Below, piece after piece: positions 42,649-50,019 of a stretch of 57,068 bases of DNA. Both the position numbers and the translations under genes were made by a program. The notes under the pieces are model-generated. The model saw nothing but the letters and a program-made list of their open reading frames with translations. It did no database searches and had not been told where the DNA came from. Source of the DNA: an uncultured Flavobacteriaceae bacterium (GTDB lineage Bacteria > Bacteroidota > Bacteroidia > Flavobacteriales > Flavobacteriaceae); NCBI GenBank assembly GCA_937959395.1, contig CALGLR010000049.1:1-57068 (forward strand), written 5' to 3'. Position 1 is the first letter of the stretch. The number at the start of each line of letters is the position of its first letter.

Positions 42649-43749
42649 ATGCTACTCAACTCACCTTTAAGAAAAATTATTCATGTAGATATGGATGCGT
42701 TTTACGCTTCTGTAGAACAAATGGATAATCCTGAACTTAGAGGAAAACCACTTGCTGTTGGCGGTGGTGGCACTCGTGGCGTTGTTAGTGCCGCAAGCTA
42801 TGAAGCCAGAAAATATGGCGTAAAAAGCGCTATGAGTGGCATTAAAGCAAGACGCCTTTGTCCTGAATTATTATTTGTTCCGCCACGTTTTGATCGTTAT
42901 AAAGAAATCTCAAATAAAATTCGAAAGATATTTTATGACTATACCGATTTGGTTGAACCTTTATCTCTAGACGAAGCCTATCTTGATGTTACCGAAAATA
43001 AAAAAGGAAACCCCAGTGCTTCTCTTATTGCTGAAGAAATTAGAGCGCGTATTTTTAATGAAGTAGGTTTAACAGCATCAGCTGGGATTTCAATAAATAA
43101 ATTCATTGCCAAAGTTGCAAGTGATTATAACAAGCCTAACGGGCAAAAAACAGTAATTCCAGAAGATGTTTTGCCCTTCTTAGAAGCTTTAGATATTAGA
43201 AAATTTTACGGTATTGGAAAAGTTACCGCCGAAAAAATGTATCAAAAAGGAATTTTTACTGGAACCGATTTAAAATTAAAATCTCTAGAGTTTTTAGAGA
43301 AAAACTTCGGAAAATCAGGAAAATACTATTATTATACCGTTAGAGGCATTCATAATAGTGAAGTAAAACCAAATCGTATAAGAAAATCATTAGCTGCCGA
43401 GCGTACTTTTAATGAAAACATCTCTTCTGAGGTATTTATGTTAGAAAAATTAGACCGTATCGCTCAAGAGGTTTCTCGCCGATTAACAAAAAGTAAAGTT
43501 GCCGGAAAAACAATAACTCTTAAAATAAAATATAGCGATTTCACAATGCAGACTCGAAGTAGAACTTTACCTTATTTTATTAGTGATAAAGACATTGTTT
43601 TAGAAACTGCAAAAGAATTACTTTATCAAGATAAACTTAATAACTCTGTGCGTTTATTAGGCATTTCTTTGTCCAATCTAAATACTGAAAAGGCCACTAA
43701 AAAAATAGATCAAAAAAGTATAAATGTACAATTGCAGTTTAAATTTTAA
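42649..43749 (+). CDS. dinB: DNA polymerase IV (Y family)
   Basis: A 366-aa translesion polymerase. Metal-binding acidic residues are Asp14 (HVDMDAFYASVEQ) and Asp108-Glu109 (LSLDEAYLDV). A helix-hairpin-helix follows near 180-200 (FYGIGKVTAEKMYQKGI), with the little-finger domain after 240. The C-terminus lacks an obvious clamp-binding QxxLF, although QLQFKF at the end may serve. No LexA-like box was recognised upstream. Confidence 0.96.
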   Translation: MLLNSPLRKIIHVDMDAFYASVEQMDNPELRGKPLAVGGGGTRGVVSAASYEARKYGVKSAMSGIKARRLCPELLFVPPRFDRYKEISNKIRKIFYDYTDLVEPLSLDEAYLDVTENKKGNPSASLIAEEIRARIFNEVGLTASAGISINKFIAKVASDYNKPNGQKTVIPEDVLPFLEALDIRKFYGIGKVTAEKMYQKGIFTGTDLKLKSLEFLEKNFGKSGKYYYYTVRGIHNSEVKPNRIRKSLAAERTFNENISSEVFMLEKLDRIAQEVSRRLTKSKVAGKTITLKIKYSDFTMQTRSRTLPYFISDKDIVLETAKELLYQDKLNNSVRLLGISLSNLNTEKATKKIDQKSINVQLQFKF

Positions 43750-43771
43750 ATTATACAGAAGTTAAAAATAC

Positions 43772-44056
43772 TTAAGACACTTTAAGAATACGTTCCAGTG
43801 GTATAATGGTAGATTCTTTTAAGATTACCGATTTATCTGTTATCCCCCAAATTGTAGTTTCTACTTTTTTAAATCCTATATTATCCATAAATAAGATGCC
43901 AACTTTTTCATGCTCTAGATTCCCTAAATACATTGCTCTCCTTAATGTTAAACATCTTTCATGTTGCTCTTTTTTAGAATTGAGCACCTCTTGCTTAGGG
44001 AAATGTAAAAATTTAATGTCTTCTTTATTAATCGTTTTTGTGGTTATATCTTTCAT
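43772..44056 (-). CDS. Small conserved protein, tandem paralogue A (94 aa)
   Basis: I do not recognise the family by name. It is about 75% identical over 85 residues to the protein at 44196-44465. The most conserved parts are NKEDIKFL, LGNLEHEKVGILF, KKVETT-WG-TDKSVILK and STIIPLERIL. The alternating hydrophobic strands of the C-terminal half suggest a small SH3/Sm-like beta barrel; that is inference. Soluble, no signal peptide. Confidence 0.75.
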   Translation of the reverse strand: MKDITTKTINKEDIKFLHFPKQEVLNSKKEQHERCLTLRRAMYLGNLEHEKVGILFMDNIGFKKVETTIWGITDKSVILKESTIIPLERILKVS

Positions 44057-44195
44057 AGTTTATGCTTTTTATGCTATGAATTAGTAGTAGAATCACTAAT
44101 TAAATTACATTGAATCGTCTTTTTTAAGAGAATTATTCAATAATTTAACTTTTAAACAGATGAAAACTTGACGATTACTATTTAATTTTAAGAAA

Positions 44196-44465
44196 TTAAT
44201 TAACTTGTAATATCCGCTCTAAAGGAATAATTGTAGATTTTTTTAATATTACAGATTTATCTGTAACGCCCCAAACTGTTGTTTCTACTTTTTTCACCCC
44301 TTCATTATCTTGAAATAAAATTCCTACTTTTTCATGTTCTAAATTACCTAATGATAATGCTCTTCTAAGTCTATATCTACGAATTTTCTGTTGTTCTTTA
44401 GAACATAAAACTTCTTCTTGAGGGAATTTTAAAAACTTAATGTCTTCTTTATTGATGGTTTCCAT
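44196..44465 (-). CDS. Small conserved protein, tandem paralogue B (89 aa)
   Basis: Paralogue of the 94-aa protein downstream, separated by 139 bp of AT-rich DNA. It differs mainly in residues 9-35 (helical, charged: KEQQKIRRYRLRRA), while the C-terminal barrel-like region is almost unchanged. The N-terminus is 5 residues shorter. Retention of two similar copies argues for function. Possible roles such as RNA or nucleic-acid binding rest only on the basic helix and the barrel guess. Confidence 0.75.
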   Translation of the reverse strand: METINKEDIKFLKFPQEEVLCSKEQQKIRRYRLRRALSLGNLEHEKVGILFQDNEGVKKVETTVWGVTDKSVILKKSTIIPLERILQVN

Positions 44466-44618
44466 AATTGAATATTACTTTAATTAAAACTGTAAAAACA
44501 CCTTTGGGGTATAAAATAAGTTAGCGTAAATTATGGGTTACATTGCGTATTTATAACGACTTGACTTCTAGTTTATTGTGATTATTTTAAAGTTTAAAAG
44601 GCATAATAATGTTAAAAA

Positions 44619-44710
44619 AACCATTCATCTACACTTAACCGTCATTTAACTTAGTAACCATCATACCAAACGAATACCTCAAAATTAGAGAGGTATCATT
44701 CCTAATTTAG
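44619..44710 (+). promoter_or_regulatory. Complex upstream region of the T9SS cargo gene
   Basis: Holds three AACC-type repeats (44619, 44637, 44656, spaced 18-19 bp), the CATACCAAACGAATACC motif (44661-44678) shared with the alpha-2-macroglobulin promoter, a 7-bp hairpin ATACCTC/GAGGTAT (44674-44680 with 44690-44696), and a 7/8 -7 box TAATTTAG (44703-44710). The start codon is at 44736. Confidence 0.45.
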
Positions 44711-44735
44711 CAGTATAAATTAAAACGCCATACCT

Positions 44736-47336
44736 ATGAATACTTATACTTCATTACTAAAAAAACAACTCGCAGGTTTTGTAATTACTTTGTTAAGCCT
44801 TGCTGCTAATGCGCAGGACATTCCATTTAATTGCGATTATAACGCTTATTTATTTCAACACAATGATGTGTATGCGATAGACTTAGCATCAGGAAATTCT
44901 TATGAGGTTGCGACTAATGTCACTCCAGGAAATATTAATGCTACAGCTTACAATCCTGCCGATGGTTATATTTGGGGGTATTTAAGTACGCCTTCAAAAA
45001 CAATCGTAAGAATTGGAAAAAACTTTACAACCACTACTTTTTATGTAGACGAATTAGGAACATCAGGAAATTATGTAGGAGATGTAAGTGCTGAAGGTGT
45101 GTATTGTTTAAAAGGAGGAGGAACGAGTTATTATAAAATAGATTTAGATCCAAATTCTGCAACGTATACAAAATATATAGAGACAGCGAATCTATCTCAA
45201 AATTTAAGTATTCATGATTGGGCTTTTAATGCTGTAGATGGTTTTTTGTATGCCGTTGAAAAAGGAACTAATCTTTTATATAGAATAAATTCTGAAACTG
45301 GACTGGTAGAAACAATAGGTGAAGTTCCTGTTTTATCTGGATTAACTTACACTTATGGCGCTGTTTATTTTGATGCTTCAGGGCGTTTCTATGTTTCGGC
45401 AAACCAAACAGGTACTGTTTATGTAATTTTTGATGTTCAAAACTTAAATTCAACTTCAGCGATATCATCAAACATTTTTGCTTTTGGGCCATCAAGTTCA
45501 AGTAATGATGGCGCAAGATGTCCTACGGCACCAGTTCCGCAAGAAGATTGCACTAATGGTATTGATGATGATGGCGATGGTTTAATAGATTGTGAAGATC
45601 CTTCATGTTCTGGAGTAGCAGCTTGCCCTACAATAGCTGCACCTACTTCTGGAGCTAACGATGGCGGTTTAGAAAGTAATAATAGATTATCTGAACAGAT
45701 AAATAAAAGAAATTTTAATCGTGTTAAGAGTAGTTATAAATTTAATAGACAAACCGCAAAACGTTTTGCAAGAACAGAAGGTTACGAAAATAGAAGACAA
45801 GATTCTAGTTTTGAGTTAACCGATTTAATACCAGAAAACACAATTAACGAAGATTATGCAGTAGAAACATCTCCCGTAGACTTGATAACCATTACTAATG
45901 CTACAGAATTGTATGCTGTAGATTATATGAAACTTGGCAATCCAGTAGCTTCTGTTTTAGCACTTAAAACTGAGGATGGTGTTTATGAACACACAAAATA
46001 CATTTGCGATCGTTTATTAGGAGCACAATTAATAGCAGTATCTACTATTGAAATAAAAGGGCATTCTTTTATAAGATCTTTAATTAGAAATGCAGATGGC
46101 ACTTTAGAATTTGTTCTAAGCTTATCAGCTAAAATGATAGATAACGACAGTAAATTTTCAATAGAAAGCCATTGGAATTTAGATAAATATGAAGAGAATG
46201 TAGGGTTTTACAACTTTCAAATTTGGGCAAATTCTTTAGATAACTTATTACTGTTAGGAGAAGAGGTAGTTTCTTTATTAGAAGCTCAGAATCCAGTTGT
46301 AGCTTATAATAACTCTGCACCACCAACGGTATTTATAAGAAAAGGAAGATATATTAATGGAAAATTAAAAGTACAAGTTGTAAACACCAATGGAACAGAA
46401 GAAGTGACTCTAGATGCAGGTTTGAGAGAAACAGAAACTAGCCCAGTTAATTACATTACTTCAACTATAAATTTAGATAGAAATTACATAAGCAATATTG
46501 AAATTGAAACAGGAAACTTGTTTGATATTGGGTTTAGAATAGGAGACGGAATAGCAACTCCAGACGATTTATTTATGTCTGACGGACCATGGGGAGTAGA
46601 CGATTATGTCGCTGAGGTTAATAGTTATGAGATACTGCCTAATGAGGTTACATTCGAAGACGATACTTTTCCTGTAGAACGCAACTTATTTTTAAACGCT
46701 AAAACTAGCCAATACGTTTCTGCCTATAGAGCATTAACTCCTAAATTTAATCCAGTTAATTTATCGCAATATGATAGCTTTAAATTTCAAGGGCAAGGCA
46801 CAGGAATATTAGAAGTTCGTTTTATTAAAGAAAGTATTAACCAATGGGAAGCACAATATAAGACAAGTGTCTTATTAACTCAAGAATTTCAAGAGTTTAC
46901 TATTCCTTTATCAGAATTTACGTCTACGAATGGAGACGATCTAGAACTTAATGATGTTATCTCTATAGTATTTACTATGGTTTCAGAAAATAGAGTTGTA
47001 GAAACTAAAGAAATGAATTTAAAAGCACTACACTTTTTAAATAGTAACATCTTATCTGTAGAGGCGGTAGATAGCAAGGAAGCAATACATACGATTGCAA
47101 TTCCTAACCCAATGGTTACAAGTACGACTGTTCATTTTACAGCAAAAGACACACAAGAAGCAAAACTATCTCTTTATAACAGTTTAGGGAAACTAGTAAA
47201 GCAAATTGAATTCAAAACTACTAATGGCTCAAACGAAATTAAATTAAATAGAGAGCAACTCCTTTCTGGGCTCTACTTTATAAAAATAGAAAGTAATACA
47301 ACAAACTATAAACTATCTAAATTATTAATTAGATAA
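44736..47336 (+). CDS. Large secreted protein with type IX sorting domain
   Basis: An 866-aa secreted protein. It has a signal peptide (about 1-26, ending AANAQ), a beta-propeller-like DUF6923-type region at about 30-265, and a calcium-binding type-3-like repeat (NGIDDDGDGLIDCEDPSC, near 278-295). A beta-sandwich region follows (one part resembles a complex-I-associated/CIA30-like or carbohydrate-binding fold near 640-770). The C-terminus (about 788-866) is a T9SS type A sorting domain with PNPM and a final KLSKLLIR. It should be exported by T9SS and anchored or released at the surface. Its ligand is unknown. Confidence 0.9.
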   Translation: MNTYTSLLKKQLAGFVITLLSLAANAQDIPFNCDYNAYLFQHNDVYAIDLASGNSYEVATNVTPGNINATAYNPADGYIWGYLSTPSKTIVRIGKNFTTTTFYVDELGTSGNYVGDVSAEGVYCLKGGGTSYYKIDLDPNSATYTKYIETANLSQNLSIHDWAFNAVDGFLYAVEKGTNLLYRINSETGLVETIGEVPVLSGLTYTYGAVYFDASGRFYVSANQTGTVYVIFDVQNLNSTSAISSNIFAFGPSSSSNDGARCPTAPVPQEDCTNGIDDDGDGLIDCEDPSCSGVAACPTIAAPTSGANDGGLESNNRLSEQINKRNFNRVKSSYKFNRQTAKRFARTEGYENRRQDSSFELTDLIPENTINEDYAVETSPVDLITITNATELYAVDYMKLGNPVASVLALKTEDGVYEHTKYICDRLLGAQLIAVSTIEIKGHSFIRSLIRNADGTLEFVLSLSAKMIDNDSKFSIESHWNLDKYEENVGFYNFQIWANSLDNLLLLGEEVVSLLEAQNPVVAYNNSAPPTVFIRKGRYINGKLKVQVVNTNGTEEVTLDAGLRETETSPVNYITSTINLDRNYISNIEIETGNLFDIGFRIGDGIATPDDLFMSDGPWGVDDYVAEVNSYEILPNEVTFEDDTFPVERNLFLNAKTSQYVSAYRALTPKFNPVNLSQYDSFKFQGQGTGILEVRFIKESINQWEAQYKTSVLLTQEFQEFTIPLSEFTSTNGDDLELNDVISIVFTMVSENRVVETKEMNLKALHFLNSNILSVEAVDSKEAIHTIAIPNPMVTSTTVHFTAKDTQEAKLSLYNSLGKLVKQIEFKTTNGSNEIKLNREQLLSGLYFIKIESNTTNYKLSKLLIR

Positions 47337-47381
47337 AGAATAAATTACCCTAAGCCATTTGATAACTAGTTCATTAAGGTG

Positions 47382-47412
47382 AAAGGCGAGAGTCTTTTGC
47401 CTTTATTTTTTG
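47382..47412 (+). terminator. Intrinsic terminator of the T9SS cargo gene
   Basis: Stem AAAGGC/GCCTTT (47382-47387 with 47399-47404), 11-nt loop, followed by ATTTTTTG. Its T-run overlaps the -33 box of the restriction enzyme promoter. Confidence 0.7.
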
Positions 47413-47437
47413 TACACATTTGACTAAAATATTGTTG
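47409..47437 (+). promoter_or_regulatory. Candidate promoter of the restriction endonuclease gene
   Basis: TTTG (47409-47412), 17 nt, TATTGTTG (47430-47437; one mismatch to TAnnTTTG). The start of transcription would be about 20 nt before the ATG at 47466. Confidence 0.5.
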
Positions 47438-47465
47438 TTTAATCGAAAAAAGTTAAATTCGCCTT

Positions 47466-48176
47466 ATGGATGAAAATCAATTACAGCGAATTGTAACTAA
47501 ATATTTTGAAGAAAAAATATTTGACAATCATAAAATAAACTCTTTAAAAAAACACTCCAAACTTAAGTCCTATAAAATCAATCCGATTTTAGTTAAATAT
47601 TTATCAAAGGTTTTAGAAGACGATTTTACTCCTGTTGGTATCGCAAAAGCTCTTTATTATCCTAGAGTCTTAGGAACTTCAATAAATACTTCTTTTGGTA
47701 CTCGAATTCAAAATATGTTTGTTGAACTAAAGTTAGCCAATGGTTCTCTAATCAAGGGAATGGATATTGAATTTATTGATAAAATAGATAATCGAAAAAA
47801 ATGGTGTCAATTAAAATCTGGACCAAATACTATAAATTCTGAAGATGTAAATCCTTTATTAAATAAATTTTCCACAGTAGCCAACTTAGCTAGAACAAAC
47901 CAAATTAATCTAAATAATTCTGATTTGATTTTAGGTGTACTGTATGGTAACGAAAATCAGCTAAGTCAACATTATAAGAAAATTGATAAAAAACACCCTG
48001 TAATAATTGGAGCTGAGTTTTGGCATAGAATTACTGGGTTTCCTGATTTTTATGATAAATTAGTTGTCAACTTGGATAAAATGATTTTATCATTAGACAC
48101 CGAACAGTTCTTTGAAAAAGGTTATTCAGCATTAGCTAAAGAAATTACAGAATCAGAGCTATTTAATTTTAAGTAA
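47466..48176 (+). CDS. Type II restriction endonuclease, Eco47II/PmeII family
   Basis: A 236-aa soluble enzyme expected to cut unmethylated DNA; Eco47II-type enzymes recognise GGNCC, but specificity is not shown here. Family features are GTRIQNMFVELKLANG and the PD-(D/E)xK-like core, Asp100 in KGMDIEF and Gln115-Leu-Lys117 in WCQLKSGP, plus LLGVLYGNE-like and GAEFWHRITG segments. It is convergent with its methyltransferase, with a 55-bp tail-to-tail overlap, so the two stop regions encode both proteins. Confidence 0.88.
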   Translation: MDENQLQRIVTKYFEEKIFDNHKINSLKKHSKLKSYKINPILVKYLSKVLEDDFTPVGIAKALYYPRVLGTSINTSFGTRIQNMFVELKLANGSLIKGMDIEFIDKIDNRKKWCQLKSGPNTINSEDVNPLLNKFSTVANLARTNQINLNNSDLILGVLYGNENQLSQHYKKIDKKHPVIIGAEFWHRITGFPDFYDKLVVNLDKMILSLDTEQFFEKGYSALAKEITESELFNFK

Positions 48177-49402
48177 TATTCATTTAAAAACTTAATAATT
48201 GAATACCCTATTTCTTGACCTAAGTTACAAGGAACTGCATTACCTATTTGTTTATACTGTTGAGAAACAGAGCCTATAAATTTCCAATCATCTGGAAAAG
48301 TTTGAATTCTAGCATATTCTCGTACGGTAAATGGACGCGTTTCTTCTGGATGGCATCTTTCAGTTTGTTTTTGTGCAGGACTACAAGTAAGAGTCAAGCT
48401 TGGCTCGTCCCAACCGATTCTTCGGGCAATTCCTGTTTTTCCTCCTCCTAAATAAAAACTTTTCCCCATATATTCTTTTTGAATATCTAAAGGTAGATTT
48501 CGCCAATACCCCTTTTGAGGAACTAAATCTAATACTTCTTTTTTATGCTCGGGATATTTTGCCCCCTCTGATTTAGGAACATTACAATCATATAATTCTC
48601 CTTTTTTAAGTGCATCAACTAAATTGTAAATTTTGTTATGAGGTTTTGGATATTCGTATTTTAAATTAATATCCTTTCGAATTCCAACTAATATTACACG
48701 CTCTCGTTTTTGGGGAACCTTATAATTAATAGCCTTTAATACTTTTACAGGAACAACATTATAGCCAATTTCATCTAAAATTGAAATCATTCCTTCAATT
48801 GTTTTTCCTTTTTCGTGAGATAATAATCCTTTTACATTTTCTCCAATGCAAATAAGTGGGTTAACTTCCTTTACTACTCGTGCAAATTCATAAAAGAGTG
48901 TCCCTCTTGCATCTTTAAGGCCTAATTTTTTCCCAGCATAGCTAAATGCTTGACAAGGGAAACCTCCTGTAACAATATCTACTTTATTATTATATTCATT
49001 AAAATCAAAAGACTTAATATCACCTTCTAAAACGTTCCAATTTGGTCGATTTTCTCGTAATGTTTGACAAGCCCATTTGTCTATTTCATTTAAGGCAACA
49101 CATTTAATACCTGCTTTTTCTAAACCAACAGCCAAACCTCCAGCTCCAGCAAATAATTCTAAAATTTTATACTCTTGAATAGGAGTTACAGAATTATCTA
49201 CTGTATCTTCATAATCAATAGACAATTGATTTAGCAGAGTATTAATTTGTTCTTTTTTATATATTCTGTAATGACTTATAGGTTCTCGAACAGCTGTGAA
49301 TTTACCATCTCTATCCCAGCGTCTTAGTGTTTCTTTACTCTTTCCTAAAATTTCAGAAACCTCATTTAAAGAATAATAATCTTTTGTAACCATATACTGC
49401 AA
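48122..49402 (-). CDS. HTH-fused DNA cytosine-5 methyltransferase
   Basis: A 426-aa fusion. Residues 7-58 are a MerR/excisionase-like helix-turn-helix (YSLNEVSEILGKSKETLRRWDR). The rest is a C5 methyltransferase: motif I LELFAGAGGLAVGLEKAG (81-98), motif IV GFPCQ with catalytic Cys150, motif VI ENV (188-190), motif VIII QKRERVILVG, a target-recognition region, and motif X QIGNAVPCNLG. It protects host sites from the adjoining endonuclease. The N-terminal HTH probably binds its own promoter, where TGTAACC-type boxes occur. Start could be Met1 (49402) or Met4 (49393). Confidence 0.94.
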   Translation of the reverse strand: MQYMVTKDYYSLNEVSEILGKSKETLRRWDRDGKFTAVREPISHYRIYKKEQINTLLNQLSIDYEDTVDNSVTPIQEYKILELFAGAGGLAVGLEKAGIKCVALNEIDKWACQTLRENRPNWNVLEGDIKSFDFNEYNNKVDIVTGGFPCQAFSYAGKKLGLKDARGTLFYEFARVVKEVNPLICIGENVKGLLSHEKGKTIEGMISILDEIGYNVVPVKVLKAINYKVPQKRERVILVGIRKDINLKYEYPKPHNKIYNLVDALKKGELYDCNVPKSEGAKYPEHKKEVLDLVPQKGYWRNLPLDIQKEYMGKSFYLGGGKTGIARRIGWDEPSLTLTCSPAQKQTERCHPEETRPFTVREYARIQTFPDDWKFIGSVSQQYKQIGNAVPCNLGQEIGYSIIKFLNEYYLKLNSSDSVISLANAE

Positions 49403-49426
49403 CCTTATACATTGGTTACAAATATA
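49385..49426 (-). promoter_or_regulatory. Methyltransferase promoter with repeated TGTAACC boxes
   Basis: Minus-strand -7 box TATATTTG at 49426-49419. Overlapping or just downstream are TGTAACC (49385-49391), TGCAACC (49398-49404) and the inverted GGTTACA (49414-49420). Boxes of this kind over the start site suit an autorepressor, most simply the HTH of the methyltransferase itself. Confidence 0.5.
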
Positions 49427-49476
49427 TAATAATAAATTAAAGTAAAAAACGTGTGTAATGTATCCTATGAAAAGTT

Positions 49477-49940
49477 TTACTCCTTAATAACAGGCTCCTT
49501 AAACAAATCCCATCTTAATTTAAAACCAAACTCGGTATACGTAAAACCACTAGCAGTAGTAGAAACAATATTACTATGTAAGCTATAGAGATTGGCGACA
49601 AATCTACTAGAGAAAGTGTAACCTAATTTACTTTGCAGCCTCAGTTCGACATGAAGATGTTAGTGATCAAAAATCGTCAATTCGAATGATTTTTTGCAAC
49701 AAAGTGGAAAAAAATAGTATCGAGAATAGGTTTTTGATACGAAAATCACACTCTCGATAGCTATCGGGACTCGATACACTTCTCCTTAAGTCGAAGCACT
49801 CGAACTGACGTGATTTTCTTATGTCGAACTCACGTTTGTAATCTATAAGTGCCTTGTTTTTCTAGATTTTCAATAAACAGAAATCCTGTTGCGGCATTTA
49901 GATTATAAAACCATTTACCGTCCTGATTCTTTATAAGTTA
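49477..49940 (-). pseudogene. 3' remnant of a second YaiO-like outer-membrane protein gene
   Basis: The minus strand encodes two blocks homologous to the C-terminus of the intact protein at 52733-54787. One is 49940-49835 (KNQDGKWFYNLNAATGF and on, nearly identical). The other is 49635-49477 (KLGYTFSSRFVANLY through WDLFKEPVIKE and a stop, about 80% identical). They are split by a 199-bp insertion (49636-49834). The 5' part of the gene, some 1.6 kb, is missing; the SNF2 gene lies where it would have been. The divergence shows this was an older paralogue, not a fresh duplication. Confidence 0.88.
49636..49834. mobile_element. MITE-like insertion (199 bp) in the YaiO-like remnant
   Basis: Inserted between codons that are contiguous in the intact paralogue. 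Ends are inverted: AGTTCGACATGAAG near 49643 and, reading in from the right, AGTTCGACATAAG near 49831. TTTG flanks both sides (49632-49635 and 49835-49838), an apparent 4-bp target-site duplication. It has no coding capacity. An internal copy of TCGAACTGACG suggests it is built from a dispersed repeat. Confidence 0.7.
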
Positions 49941-49987
49941 ACCTTGATTTTTCAATTAATAAATTTTACATATCAAATAAGTTTAAT

Positions 49988-49995
49988 TAATTTTG
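49988..49995 (+). promoter_or_regulatory. Candidate -7 box for the SNF2 helicase gene
   Basis: TAATTTTG, an exact TAnnTTTG match. Transcription would begin near 50002, after the TTG at 49993, which supports the ATG at 50020 as the real start. No -33 box seen. Confidence 0.4.
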
Positions 49996-50019
49996 GTTCA
50001 CAAGAAAAAGGATATTAAA

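Noticed and set aside
49441-49990. Read as an ordinary long intergenic region
   Set aside because: Translation of the minus strand gives two blocks matching the C-terminus of the YaiO-like protein, so it is a gene remnant with an insertion.
49993-50019. TTG start for the SNF2 helicase
   Set aside because: The TTG lies inside the predicted -7 box TAATTTTG, so it would not be transcribed. The ATG at 50020 is consistent with the promoter.
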